Shown here one piece after another: positions 27,865-36,969 of a DNA stretch of 64,000 bases. Each line of letters starts with the position of its first letter. The stretch's first letter is position 1. The notes under the pieces are model-generated. The model saw only the letters and a list, made by a program, of their open reading frames with translations. It did not search any database and had not been told where the DNA came from. A program made the position numbers and the translations under genes. The stretch covers positions 27,066 to 91,065 of the forward strand of contig CAWGNT010000003.1 of NCBI GenBank assembly GCA_963824085.1, written 5' to 3'. Source of the stretch: JARRNE01 sp963824085 (GTDB lineage Bacteria; Pseudomonadota; Gammaproteobacteria; Chromatiales; Chromatiaceae).

Positions 27865-29214
27865 TCAGTACGACGGCGGCGAAATGGTGTCTTTCGGATT
27901 CAGCCAGGCGTTGCCCTTGACGAGCACGTTGCGCGTCAGGGTGCTGGTTGCCTGATGAAGTTTGACCCCGTTGATGATGTATCGGTAGCGAGCCGACAGG
28001 TACTGGAACTCCGCCTCGAACAATCTCTGCTGGGCGTTGAGGACGTCGACCTGGGTACGCGTGCCGACCTCGAGACCGGCCTGTGTGGATTCCAGAGAGG
28101 TGCGGGCGGAGACGACGGCGGCCTGACGTGCCTTGACGTCGCTGATACTGGACATGATGCCGCGGAAGGCGTCCGTGACGTTCTGCAGCACTGCCCGGCG
28201 CTGGGCATCGAGCTGCTCAAGCGCGGCCTGGTACTGGTATCCGGCCTGGCGCGTGGCTGAGCTGACCGCGCCGCCCTGGTAGATCGGAAGCGTCATGTTG
28301 AGGCTTATAAAGCCACTGTCGAGATTGGTGTTGAACTCGGCGTTCGACCTCGCCGCGTTGTAACCGGCCTGCACATCGAAGGTCGGGTAGTGGCCGGAGC
28401 GTTCAATCTGGATCTGCTTCTTCGCCGCTTCCGCTGCCTGCTGATCGGCCAGGATCAAGTAATTACCTTGCAGTGCCGTCTGCGACCACTTGCTGATGTC
28501 GTTTGGCTGTGGGGGGGTCAGAGGCAACTTGTCACCAAGCCGTGCTATGGGAACGCTGATCGGACCCACGACACGCCGTAATCCCTCCCAGGCATTGTCG
28601 AGAGCGTTGTTCGCCCTGATCAGCGTGGCACGGGAGCTGTCGTAAGCCGCCTGACTGTCGTTGACGTCTGTGATAGCCACCAAGCCGACCTCGAACCGCT
28701 GCTTGGACTGCTCCAGCTGGCGCTCGTTGGCCCGGACCAGGGCCTCCTGCACCCGCACCGCATCGGCAGCCTCAAGCACCCCGAAGTAGGCCGTGGTCGT
28801 GTCCACCATGAGCTGGATCTGGGCGTCGCGGTACTGGGCCTCGGACTGGGCGATCGTGTTGTCCGTCTGCTGCAGGCGGATCCAGTTGCCCCGGTTGTAT
28901 AGCGGCTGCGTCACCGCGGCGGTTAGCTGCCGCTGACTAAAGGTGTCGTTGCGACTGAAGCTGCCGAAAAGGCTCGTGCCGGTCGTCTTGTTGTTCTGGT
29001 AGTCGATGTTCCCGGTGACGTTGAAATTGGGCAGCAGCAGGGAGCGCGCCTGTGGCTTGTTCTCCCGCGACGCCTCCAGCTGGTTCTGAGCGGCGCGAAG
29101 CGTCGGGTTGGTCTGCGCCGCCCTGTCGTACACGGCCAGGAGGTCTTCGGCCGGACTCACCGCGGGAATGCCTGCCAAACAGGCGGCGAGAATCGCGAAT
29201 GTGGTGAAACGCAT
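27865..29214 (-). CDS. tolC: TolC-family outer membrane channel protein
   Basis: A 449-residue precursor with a signal peptide ('MRFTTFAILAACLAGIPAVS') and the duplicated structure of type I secretion/efflux channels. Conserved parts include 'LLAVYDRAAQTNPTLRAAQN', 'QPLYNRGNWIRLQQTDNTI', 'AADAVRVQEALVRANERQLE', 'RFEVGLVAITDVNDSQAAYD' and 'LEVGTRTQVDVLNAQQRLF', the last two being the equivalent equatorial helices of each half. TolC proteins trimerise in the outer membrane and connect with inner-membrane exporters through a membrane-fusion protein. The ABC exporter is transcribed divergently 280 bases away, but no HlyD-type adaptor is in the window, so a functional link is only possible. Confidence 0.93.
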   Translation of the reverse strand: MRFTTFAILAACLAGIPAVSPAEDLLAVYDRAAQTNPTLRAAQNQLEASRENKPQARSLLLPNFNVTGNIDYQNNKTTGTSLFGSFSRNDTFSQRQLTAAVTQPLYNRGNWIRLQQTDNTIAQSEAQYRDAQIQLMVDTTTAYFGVLEAADAVRVQEALVRANERQLEQSKQRFEVGLVAITDVNDSQAAYDSSRATLIRANNALDNAWEGLRRVVGPISVPIARLGDKLPLTPPQPNDISKWSQTALQGNYLILADQQAAEAAKKQIQIERSGHYPTFDVQAGYNAARSNAEFNTNLDSGFISLNMTLPIYQGGAVSSATRQAGYQYQAALEQLDAQRRAVLQNVTDAFRGIMSSISDVKARQAAVVSARTSLESTQAGLEVGTRTQVDVLNAQQRLFEAEFQYLSARYRYIINGVKLHQATSTLTRNVLVKGNAWLNPKDTISPPSY

Positions 29215-29493
29215 GTGTTTTCGCCCTGCTAAACGGCGGCCTGATCGGAGGTAGAGTCCCGAGCGACCCGATTATAGGCGACTGTATCACCGGCGCACAA
29301 TTCGTTGCAGCAATCATACAGCCGCGTACCGACCAAGATCTCTTGGCCTCAACCGCGGATCATCATCGCCTACAACTCCCGCTTGACCTGGTCCGATGCT
29401 GCGACCGCTCTGACCGCCCGAAGCCAAGGGCCGTGCCCCCTCGTGATAAGCTTCCATATGCACGGGCCTGCCCACGGTTCCGCGTCGCAACAC

Positions 29494-31314
29494 ATGATGC
29501 CCTCAATTCGGAACGGAGAGCGCTCAGCATTGCGCGAAGCGCCCTACGATTGGCGCGACCTCGCCCGGATGGTCCTCGCGCATCGCCGGGAGGTTGTGCT
29601 TGCGAACATCATCGCCATCCTGGGTACGGCCGTCAGCGTCCCAGTCCCACTGTTGATTCCCCTCTTGGTGGACGAGGTGCTGCTGCACAAGCCCGGGGCC
29701 GCGATAGCGGCTATGAATCGCATCTTTCCGGACTCGTGGCACGGCCCCGTGCTCTATATCCTCGCCATCCTCGCCCTGACCCTTGCCCTGCGGCTGGCCG
29801 GGCTCGTGCTCGGGGTGTGGCAAATGCGCCAATTCACCGGGATATCCAAGGACGTGATCTACCGCATTCGGCGCGATCTGCTCCTCCGCCTGGAGCGTGT
29901 GTCCATGGCCGAGTACGAGACGCTGGGCAGCGGAACCGTTGCCTCCCACCTGGTGACCGATCTCGATGCGGTGGACCAGTTTGTCGGCAGCGCCACCAGC
30001 AAGTTTCTTGTGGCCGTGCTCTCAATCCTGGGAACGGCGGGGGTCCTCCTCTGGATGCACTGGCAGCTCGCACTGTTCATCCTCTTTCTCAATCCCCTGG
30101 TGATCTACGTAACGACCGTCTTCGGGCGGCGGGTAAAGGAGCTCAAGCGGCGCGAGAACGCGGCCTATCAGGCCTTTCAGGAGTCCCTGTCCGAGACGCT
30201 GGACGCCATCCAGCAGGTCCGCGCCAGCAACCGGGAGCGTTTCTATATCCGCCGCATCATCGCCAAGGCGGATCAGATCCGCGACTTCTCGACCGCATAT
30301 ACCTGGAAGAGCGACGCCGGCAACCGCTTGTCGTTCGTGGTCTTCCTGTTCGGGTTCGATCTGTTCCGTGCCGCCAGCATGCTGATGGTGCTCTTCTCGA
30401 ACCTCACCATCGGCGAGATGCTCGCGGTGTTCGCCTACCTTTGGTTCATGATGGGCCCGGTTCAGGAGGTGTTGGGAATCCAATACGCGTATCACAGCGC
30501 CAGTGCCGCCCTCAGCCGAATCAACCGCCTGCTCGCCATGCACCTGGAGCCCGCCTATCCCCATCGGCGCGACCCCTTCGCGGGCAAGCGTACCGTGGCG
30601 GTTGCGCTCGACGACGTGCGCTTCGCCTACGGCGATGGTCCGCCGGTATTGGACGATGTTTCGTTCCGCATTGCGCCTGGCGAAAAGGTCGCCTTCGTCG
30701 GAGCAAGCGGCGGCGGCAAGACCACTCTCGTCCAGATCCTCCTCGGCCTGTATCCCGCCGAGTCGGGACAGGTATTGTTCGACGGGGTACCGGTCCAGGA
30801 GATCGGCATGGACGTCGTCCGGGACCACGTGGCTACCGTGCTTCAGCATCCTTCCCTCTTCAGCGATACGGTGCGTATGAACCTGACCCTGGGCCGCGCT
30901 ATCCCGGACAGTGCCCTTTGGCGGGCGCTGGAGGTCGCCCAGCTACGCGAGACCGTAGAGGCCCTTGATCAGGGACTCGATACCCCTGTGGGCCGTGGCG
31001 GTGTTCGGCTGTCGGGCGGTCAGCGGCAGCGGCTCGCTGTGGCCCGGATGGTGCTCGCCGATCCCCACGTCGTCATCCTGGACGAGGCGACTTCCGCCCT
31101 CGACACAGCGACCGAGGCGCACCTGCATCAAGCCCTGGACACCTTCCTCAAAGGCCGCACGACCATCATCATCGCCCATCGGCTGAGCGCGGTGCGTCAG
31201 GCGGACCGAGTCCTGGTATTCGAAGATGGGCGAATCGTCGAGGAGGGCCGCCACGAGCAGCTCATCGAAGGTCAGGGTCTCTATGCGGCCCTTTATCGTC
31301 GTCAAATGCACTAA
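29494..31314 (+). CDS. ABC transporter, fused permease and ATPase (exporter type)
   Basis: A 606-residue half-transporter (start ATG 29494 or 29497; longer frames begin in non-conserved sequence). Residues 1-300 contain six membrane helices of an ABC exporter ('VVLANIIAILGTAVSVPVPL', 'VLYILAILALTLALRLAGLV'), with the coupling loop 'MAEYETLGSGTVASHLVTDL'. The ATPase has Walker A 'VGASGGGKTTLVQILLG', Q-loop 'ATVLQHPSLFSD', signature 'LSGGQRQRLAVAR', Walker B 'HVVILDEATSALD' and H-loop 'IAHRLSAV', all intact. Such homodimers export lipids, drugs or peptides. It is divergent from the TolC-type gene and is followed 10 bases later by the YheT-type hydrolase. Confidence 0.93.
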   Translation: MMPSIRNGERSALREAPYDWRDLARMVLAHRREVVLANIIAILGTAVSVPVPLLIPLLVDEVLLHKPGAAIAAMNRIFPDSWHGPVLYILAILALTLALRLAGLVLGVWQMRQFTGISKDVIYRIRRDLLLRLERVSMAEYETLGSGTVASHLVTDLDAVDQFVGSATSKFLVAVLSILGTAGVLLWMHWQLALFILFLNPLVIYVTTVFGRRVKELKRRENAAYQAFQESLSETLDAIQQVRASNRERFYIRRIIAKADQIRDFSTAYTWKSDAGNRLSFVVFLFGFDLFRAASMLMVLFSNLTIGEMLAVFAYLWFMMGPVQEVLGIQYAYHSASAALSRINRLLAMHLEPAYPHRRDPFAGKRTVAVALDDVRFAYGDGPPVLDDVSFRIAPGEKVAFVGASGGGKTTLVQILLGLYPAESGQVLFDGVPVQEIGMDVVRDHVATVLQHPSLFSDTVRMNLTLGRAIPDSALWRALEVAQLRETVEALDQGLDTPVGRGGVRLSGGQRQRLAVARMVLADPHVVILDEATSALDTATEAHLHQALDTFLKGRTTIIIAHRLSAVRQADRVLVFEDGRIVEEGRHEQLIEGQGLYAALYRRQMH

Positions 31315-31323
31315 CCCGTAACG

Positions 31324-32283
31324 ATGGGGCAAGCTCGAGCCAGCGCCTTTCGGCCCGCCTGGTGGCTCCGCGGCCCTCATGCTCAGACCGTCTGGCCAAG
31401 CCTGTTTCGCCGGCGTCCACGCTTGACCCTCAGCCGACGCCGCGTGGAGCTGGCCGACGGCGACTTCATCGACCTGTCGATCGCCAGTCAGGCAGGACCC
31501 ACGGTCCTGGTCATTCACGGCCTCGAGGGCGACCTCCAATCCCACTACGGGGGTACCATTATGGCTGCCCTAGCCGCCGCCGGCTTCCGCGCCGTGTTCG
31601 TGCATCTGCGCGGCTGCAGCGACGAGCCCAACCGCCTCCCGCGCAGCTATCACTCCGGCGCCACCGAGGACCTTGTCGCCGTCCTGGATCACCTCGCAGC
31701 TACGCCGGAAGATCAGGCGATTGCCGCCGTCGGCTATTCCCTCGGCGGAAACCTCTTGCTCAAGCACCTCGGGGAGACCGCCCTTCCCCGCCTGCGGGCC
31801 GCCGTCGCGGTATCTGTTCCCTTCGTCCTCCGGGACGCCATGCTGCGACTGGGGTTCGGGGCGTCCCGCCTCTACCAGCGGCATCTCCTCGCCAGGCTAA
31901 AGGCGTCCTACGCCGCCAAATTTGCCCGCATCCCCTCGCCGCTCAGCGTGGACCTGGACGAGATCCAGGATTTCTACCAATACGATGATCGCATCACGGC
32001 TCCCCTCAACGGCTTCTCCGGTGCCGAGGACTACTACGCGCGCTGCAGCTGCCGTCCGCTTCTGCATCGCGTCGAGACCCCCACCTTGATCCTCCATGCC
32101 GCGGATGATCCTTTCATGTTTCCGCACACGGTGCCGGAAGTGACGGAGCTTGGCGCTGGGGTGAAGCTGGAGCTGGCCGAGCGCGGCGGGCATGTCGGGT
32201 TCGTCTCGGGCCTGCTGCCGTGGCGGCCGCGGTACTGGTTGGATGGACAAATTGTCCGGTACCTTCTCGAGAACGCGGTCTAG
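31324..32283 (+). CDS. yheT: YheT-family alpha/beta hydrolase
   Basis: A 319-residue alpha/beta hydrolase of the YheT/YMR210W-like group (acyl/monoglyceride hydrolase-like). It begins with the conserved 'RPAWWLRGPHAQTVWPSLF', followed by 'TVLVIHGLEGDLQSHYGG' (oxyanion region), 'VFVHLRGCSDEPNRLPRSYH' (a family signature), the nucleophile elbow 'VGYSLGGNLLLKHLGE', Asp in 'ILHAADDPFMFPH' and His in 'ERGGHVGFVSG'. The physiological substrate in bacteria is not established. It starts 10 bases after the ABC exporter stop codon and is probably co-transcribed. Confidence 0.92.
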   Translation: MGQARASAFRPAWWLRGPHAQTVWPSLFRRRPRLTLSRRRVELADGDFIDLSIASQAGPTVLVIHGLEGDLQSHYGGTIMAALAAAGFRAVFVHLRGCSDEPNRLPRSYHSGATEDLVAVLDHLAATPEDQAIAAVGYSLGGNLLLKHLGETALPRLRAAVAVSVPFVLRDAMLRLGFGASRLYQRHLLARLKASYAAKFARIPSPLSVDLDEIQDFYQYDDRITAPLNGFSGAEDYYARCSCRPLLHRVETPTLILHAADDPFMFPHTVPEVTELGAGVKLELAERGGHVGFVSGLLPWRPRYWLDGQIVRYLLENAV

Positions 32284-32434
32284 GCCCGACAACATGTGGA
32301 AGGCCATGACAAGGAATCGCGCCGTACCGGCTCCTAAGCGGGCTCGATCCGCTTGCTAGTAGCACGGCACCGAAGTGCCGCTAACAACGCCGTACCTACT
32401 GGGCTGCAGCTTTTCGGCTCTATCCTGAGGGGCA

Positions 32435-32528
32435 GGGTTGCGGGCGACGGGGCGGGGGTGTCGGCAGCAGGGAGGCTGCCGTCAAGCGACATGGAGGTAT
32501 TCACGGCGTCCCCCGACCGCCGTAACCC
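32435..32528 (-). repeat. Dispersed ~100-bp inverted-repeat element, copy 3
   Basis: Reverse orientation: GGGTTGCGG at one end and CCGTAACCC at the other (one mismatch), GGCAGCaggaggCTGCC hairpin inside and GGAGGTATTCACGGCGTCCC as the core. It lies in the 310-base gap between the convergent YheT-type and MarC genes, where it could also act as a bidirectional structure at the 3' ends. Confidence 0.75.
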
Positions 32529-32592
32529 AACCCCGGGAAACCGACTACCGAGATGACAATTGTGTCGTTGCCGGGATTTCGGCGCGGCTCTG

Positions 32593-33183
32593 CTAGGCGA
32601 CACCCTCCAGGTAGGCCGTGACCCCGTCCATCAGCATCTGCACGGCCATCATGATGAGCAGCATGCCCGACAGCCGGACCATTGCCCGTAGAGCACGTGA
32701 TCCAAGCATCTCCATCAGCAGACCCGAGCCGAGCAGAATGGCTGCGCTCGCCAGCCAGGCGATGCTGACCGCGCCCCACCAGGTCAACAGCCGTTGCGGA
32801 TCGCGGCTCACCAGGAGCAGGATGGCCGCCACCGCGGAGGGGCCCGCGATCATCGGTATCGCGAGGGGCACGATGAAAGGTTCCTCCTCCGTGCCCTCCG
32901 TGACGGTCCCGCTCTGTGGGAACACCATCCGCAGCGCGATGATGAAGAGAACCACGCCCCCAGCCACGCCGAGGGCGGGCTGCTTGAGCCCGAGGTATCC
33001 CACTATCGCCCGGCCAGCCAGTAGAAAGGCGACCAGCACGAAGTAGGCGATGAGCATCTCCCGTGCAATGATGGCCAAGCGCTGAGATCGTGGGTAGCGT
33101 CCGACCAACGAGTGAAACACCGGGATGTTGCCCAGCGGGTCCATGATGATGACGAGAAGGACAGTTGCTGATAGGAAGTCCAT
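32593..33183 (-). CDS. MarC-family integral membrane protein
   Basis: The ATG at 33183 gives 196 residues with six membrane helices. The conserved start 'LLVIIMDPLGNIPVFHSL' with the Asp-Pro-x-Gly motif, 'LLAGRAIVGYLGLKQPALGV' and 'VPLAIPMIAGPSAVAAILLL' identify the MarC/YhgN family (often mis-named antibiotic resistance protein). The function is unknown; homologues may be transporters or channels. The frame to 33240 adds residues that are not conserved. Confidence 0.9.
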   Translation of the reverse strand: MDFLSATVLLVIIMDPLGNIPVFHSLVGRYPRSQRLAIIAREMLIAYFVLVAFLLAGRAIVGYLGLKQPALGVAGGVVLFIIALRMVFPQSGTVTEGTEEEPFIVPLAIPMIAGPSAVAAILLLVSRDPQRLLTWWGAVSIAWLASAAILLGSGLLMEMLGSRALRAMVRLSGMLLIMMAVQMLMDGVTAYLEGVA

Positions 33184-33262
33184 CGCTACGAGGCCAAGCT
33201 TGCTCCCACGGGGGCGGCAGAATGCCGTAACCTCCCGCAATTATCCCACCCGAGGACATACG

Positions 33263-33637
33263 ATGCCGACCAACAGTACGTTTGCGACCGCTGTGATGAC
33301 CGTCGTTTGCTGTCTTTCGGCTCCTGCGCCCGCTGCCCAAAGCGAGGGCGCTCAGGTACCCAACGCTGCAGCCGAGGCTTCGACCGCGCGATCCCCGTCC
33401 GCCGGGGACAAGGCACTCGATGCCCTCGTCGTTCGCCCAGTGACCTTCTTTACGTCCTTGTTCAGCGGCGCGATCTTCATCGCATCGCTCCCCTTCATCC
33501 CGTTGGATTCTGGAACGGACGTGACCACCGCGCGCAAGGCACTCGTCGATTATCCCCTCGGTTACACCTTCACCCGTCCACTCGGTGATTTCGGCGGCCC
33601 TGGCGCACCCTCTGACCAGCCATCGATGGGTCCCTGA
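33263..33637 (+). CDS. Small exported or membrane protein, unknown function
   Basis: The ATG at 33263 follows GAGGACA and starts a 124-residue protein with a signal peptide ('MPTNSTFATAVMTVVCCLSA', then APAAQ). After a low-complexity linker, 'DALVVRPVTFFTSLFSGAIF' and 'ASLPFIPLDSGTD' form one hydrophobic segment, and the end 'LVDYPLGYTFTRPLGDFGG' carries an R-P-L-G-D/E-F motif seen in small unannotated gammaproteobacterial envelope proteins. It is divergent from marC with only 79 bases between them. No function can be given. Confidence 0.6.
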   Translation: MPTNSTFATAVMTVVCCLSAPAPAAQSEGAQVPNAAAEASTARSPSAGDKALDALVVRPVTFFTSLFSGAIFIASLPFIPLDSGTDVTTARKALVDYPLGYTFTRPLGDFGGPGAPSDQPSMGP

Positions 33638-33977
33638 CCAGTCCTCGCAAGAAACTCCGCATCACACTCGACCACCTGCGTCTGTCGGCAACACCAGACG
33701 GTCCGCGTCAGACTCGTTCCTAAGACGGTAAGCGGGGATCTCTGCCGCAAAGCATCACGCTGAGACGCGGGACGCTGCACGGCTCAATTGTGTGAGCCAG
33801 GTCACATTTCACGCTTTCGCAAGCTCGGCGCCCTCGGACTGGCAACGCTCTTGCACCTCATCGAAACGGAGCGGTGGCTCCGGTCATCCCGTCGACCACG
33901 GCCTCCCAACTGGTCGCACGTTCGGTGTAGCTCCTTCCCACCGCAACCATGGCCAGTTTGTCTTGCACGAGCCGCAG
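33638..33977. other. Leader region before the GGDEF-EAL gene
   Basis: About 340 bases. It may include 5'-untranslated sequence of the GGDEF-EAL gene; an in-frame GTG at 33792 would extend that protein by 62 residues of unlikely composition. No other gene or hairpin is evident. Confidence 0.45.
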
Positions 33978-35921
33978 ATGCACTTAATCACAACTTCATC
34001 CAAAGACGAAGGTTCCGACACCCGTCTGGTCGCGACGCTGTACGAAGCGGTTCCGACATCCCTCGTCAGCGTCGTGACCGTCGCCACCTCGCTCGCCGTC
34101 ATCCAGTGGCCGGTGAGCGATCCCTTGCGGGTTCTTCTTTGGCTGAGCTCCATCTATCTCGTCAGTGGCGTGCGGCTCTCGCTTTGGCTGAGCTATGTGA
34201 GCCGAGCCGCCCTAAGCCATGACCTGGCATTTTGGAAGCGCCTCGCCTTGGCCGGAGCCTTGCTGTCCGGCGCAACCTGGGGCTCGGCCGCCATCCTTCT
34301 CTTTCCTCCCGGCGAGCCGGCGCACCAAATGTTTGTGGCCCTCTGCATCGCCGGGATGGCCTCCGGCGCCGTCACTACCCTGTCTGCTCAGTTGCCGGCG
34401 GTGTTCGGATTCCTAGGGCTCTCGTTGCTCCCATTGACAGCGCGCTTCCTGTTGGAGACACAAGCCCTCGGGCCCGCGATGGGTTTCATGAGCCTCTTGT
34501 TCTTCGCCATGTTGACGCTGACCGCCGTGCGCTTTCACCGCAAGACCTTGGAGGCGCTCGTCGAGCACCGGGAGCGACGCAAAGCCGAGGCACTGGCCCA
34601 TCGCCAGGCCCTCTACGACGAGCTCACCCAACTCCCCAACCGACGTCTATTGATGGACCGTTTGGATCAGGAGGTCACCCGCGCACTGCGCCATGGCCGT
34701 CAAGGAGCTGTATTTTTCCTGGACTTGGATCGCTTCAAGCACATCAACGACTCGCTTGGCCATTCCGTCGGCGACCAACTGCTCCAGCAGGTGGCCGAGC
34801 GCATCTGCAAGCGCATCCGGGGCGAAGACACGGCTGCCCGGCTGGGCGGTGATGAGTTCGTTGTCCTTCTCCCGGAGATCGCGACCGGAAGTGAGCGAAC
34901 CGGCGGTGAGATCCACCGCTTCGCGCTCGAGCTGCAGCAATCCCTCAACCGCCCCTACGTTGTCGCCGGGCATGAGATCGATGTCACCTCGAGTATCGGG
35001 ATAGCGGTCTTCCCCGACGACGGCGCAACCCCCAACGAGGTGCTCAAGCATGCCGACATGGCCATGTATCGGGCCAAGGAGCAGGGACGAAGCCTCGTTC
35101 AGTTCTTCCTGCCAGGATTGCAGGCGGCCGCCCACCGGAGGCTGAAGAGCGAGCGCGACCTACGCCGAGCCCTCGACCGCGGCGAGCTCGTGCTCGTCTA
35201 TCAGTCGCAGGTGAACGCGTTGCGCGAGACTGTCGGCTTGGAAGCCTTGTTGCGCTGGCGCCATCCGCAGTTGGGTCTAATCTCCCCGGCGGGGCTGTTG
35301 CGCGCCGCCGAAGATACCGGACTTATACTTCCACTGGGCGAGCACATCTTGCGTATGGCCTGTCGCGACCTGGTCGAGATCACCGGTCGACGCCCGCTCC
35401 CGCTCTCCATCAACGTGAGTCCGAAGCAGTTTCGACAGGCCGACTTCGTCGACCTCGCGACCGCCGTCCTGACGGACACTGGTGCGGACCCAGCGTTGCT
35501 TCGCCTGGAGATAACCGAGAGCACCGCCATGGAGAACATTGATCGGACCATTGCGAAGATGCAGGCACTAAGGGACCTTGGTGTGCGTTTCGCCATCGAT
35601 GATTTCGGCACGGGGCACTCGTCGCTGGCGCACCTCAAGCGCTTGCCAATCGATACGATCAAGATCGATGGCTCATTCTTGAAGGACATCGTCACCGAGC
35701 CCGACGATGCCGCAATCGTCGAGGCCATCATTGCAATGGCCCGGCACCTGCAACTCGATGTGATCGCCGAGGGCGTCGAGTCGCGCGACGTGCTGGAGTT
35801 TCTCCTCAAGCGGGGTTGCCGTCAGTTTCAAGGGTTCCTGTTCAGCAAACCCGCCGAGCTGGACGACCTGCTCCGCTCTCTCGACGGGAGCAGGACTCCA
35901 CGGCTTACCGTCGTCAGTTGA
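33978..35921 (+). CDS. Membrane-bound GGDEF-EAL cyclic-di-GMP enzyme
   Basis: A 647-residue protein: five or six N-terminal membrane helices (about residues 25-190), a GGDEF domain (about 215-380) and an EAL domain (about 395-640). The cyclase signature is intact, 'RLGGDEFVVLLPE', with an RGED inhibitory site five residues upstream, so feedback control by c-di-GMP is expected. The phosphodiesterase part is also complete: 'LEALLRWRHP', 'LSINVSPKQFRQ', 'LRLEITEST', 'FAIDDFGTGHSSLAHLK', 'IKIDGSFLKD', 'VIAEGVES' and 'QGFLFSKP'. Both activities may occur, with the membrane part sensing an unknown signal (MASE-like). The start at 33978 (ATG) is chosen because upstream residues are non-conserved. 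Confidence 0.92.
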   Translation: MHLITTSSKDEGSDTRLVATLYEAVPTSLVSVVTVATSLAVIQWPVSDPLRVLLWLSSIYLVSGVRLSLWLSYVSRAALSHDLAFWKRLALAGALLSGATWGSAAILLFPPGEPAHQMFVALCIAGMASGAVTTLSAQLPAVFGFLGLSLLPLTARFLLETQALGPAMGFMSLLFFAMLTLTAVRFHRKTLEALVEHRERRKAEALAHRQALYDELTQLPNRRLLMDRLDQEVTRALRHGRQGAVFFLDLDRFKHINDSLGHSVGDQLLQQVAERICKRIRGEDTAARLGGDEFVVLLPEIATGSERTGGEIHRFALELQQSLNRPYVVAGHEIDVTSSIGIAVFPDDGATPNEVLKHADMAMYRAKEQGRSLVQFFLPGLQAAAHRRLKSERDLRRALDRGELVLVYQSQVNALRETVGLEALLRWRHPQLGLISPAGLLRAAEDTGLILPLGEHILRMACRDLVEITGRRPLPLSINVSPKQFRQADFVDLATAVLTDTGADPALLRLEITESTAMENIDRTIAKMQALRDLGVRFAIDDFGTGHSSLAHLKRLPIDTIKIDGSFLKDIVTEPDDAAIVEAIIAMARHLQLDVIAEGVESRDVLEFLLKRGCRQFQGFLFSKPAELDDLLRSLDGSRTPRLTVVS

Positions 35922-36074
35922 ATGTGTGGGCCGCTTGAAGCCGGGCGCCCGAGCACTTGAACGGGAATCCGAGTCTCGTTCCCCGTCGATCTCTTTCGGT
36001 GACTCACGGAATGAGCCGCTCCTGGGGTTATCCTAGGATGCACGGCAAGACCGAGATGAAGAACCGCATTTACC

Positions 36075-36485
36075 TTGGCTAGGACCGACACTACCGCCCA
36101 ATCCGAAGCCGCCGAGATCCGCACCGTCTCCGAGCTAGCCTTCCGCGGCCTGATCGCCGCGCAATACCCCCGCAACTTCGCGCTGCACGACGTCTTCGTC
36201 TTCGACCCTGCCGTTCGCCGCGTCGTCAACCTTCAGGTGAAGTACCGCCACAAGGCGTCCGCCTCGTACGTGGAGCTGCGGGACCTGGAGGGCGTGGACT
36301 TCGTGGTGATCTACCGCGCCAACGCGGGTACGCCTATCGGCGGACGCGAGGCGATGCAGTGCTGGGTGGTCCCGGCGTCAGCCGCAAGCCCCGGCCGCTT
36401 GAACCTAGCTCAAATCCCCGATCAATATCTAAACGCCTGGCAACTTGTGGAGGAGGCATGTGGAGCGATTCGTCGCGAGACTTGA
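36075..36485 (+). CDS. Small PD-(D/E)xK-like protein upstream of the Csf3-like gene
   Basis: A 136-residue protein from a TTG start at 36075. Its core reads 'SELAFRGLIAAQYP', 'HDVFVFDPAVRRVVNLQVKY' and 'VDFVVIYR'. The order Glu (SELAF), Asp (FVFDP) and Gln-x-Lys (LQVKY) fits the E-D-(Q/E)xK layout of PD-(D/E)xK nucleases such as group I intron endonucleases and Holliday-junction resolvases, but the similarity is a fold-level guess. It overlaps the next gene (Csf3-like) by 26 bases, with the next ribosome-binding site GGAGGAGG inside this gene, so the two are translationally coupled. It is not Csf1, Csf2 or Cas6. Alternatively it is an unrelated hypothetical protein. Confidence 0.5.
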   Translation: MARTDTTAQSEAAEIRTVSELAFRGLIAAQYPRNFALHDVFVFDPAVRRVVNLQVKYRHKASASYVELRDLEGVDFVVIYRANAGTPIGGREAMQCWVVPASAASPGRLNLAQIPDQYLNAWQLVEEACGAIRRET

Positions 36486-36969
36486 GCTGAGAACACCCAT
36501 CCTCTTGGGCGGTTTCCTCACCCTGGACGCCCTGCTCGCCGCCGCCCTGTTCGAGCGCACCGGGGACCTTGAGCAGTCACACTCCGCACTCCCCCTCGCC
36601 CAGACGGGCGGCATGTGGCACGCCTCGGCGGCCCTGCTGGAGGCTCCGACCCAGTATCGCGCCACCTTGACGGCCAGCCTCCATGCCCGGCACGACATCG
36701 CCCCGGACCTCCTGCGCCGCGGGCGCGGCGGCGTGCTGCCGCGCATCGGCGAGAAGCGCCGGCGCGAGTACGGCAACGTCCAGAATCCGGTGGAAGGCTT
36801 CGCCGCAACCGCCATCTGGTGGTTCGCCGAGGGCGATCCGGAAGAGGTCGAGACCCTGCTCCAAGGCGTCCGCCACGTCGGCAAGAAGCACACGGCAGGC
36901 TACGGCGAGGTGGGCCATCGCGACATCGAGCCCGTCGACACCGTGAACGGCGCGCTATTACAGGACGGA
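36460..36969 (+). CDS. csf3: Csf3-like (type IV CRISPR-associated, Cas5-family) protein
   Basis: From GTG 36460 (after GGAGGAGG) the protein starts 'MERFVARLELRTPILLGGFL' and continues 'TLDALLAAALFERTGDL', 'LPLAQTGGMWHASAALL' and 'RREYGNVQN'. It ends in a glycine-rich loop 'VGKKHTAGYGEVGHRDIEPV' (residues 140-159), the RNA-binding RAMP loop of Cas5-family proteins. This pattern is that of Csf3, the Cas5 subunit of type IV CRISPR effectors. The protein has no stop before the next gene: the frame runs on to 37353 through nonsense, while the helicase gene starts in the +1 frame. The natural C-terminus is therefore unclear, and about 170 residues look genuine. The identification comes from motif order and neighbour, without a database search. 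Confidence 0.65.

Noticed and set aside
26686..28260. 524-codon plus-strand frame
   Set aside because: Antisense to aroC and the TolC-type gene; no motif.
27865..32283. Complete type I secretion operon
   Set aside because: A TolC-type gene and an ABC exporter are adjacent, but they are divergent and no membrane-fusion protein or secreted substrate gene is present.
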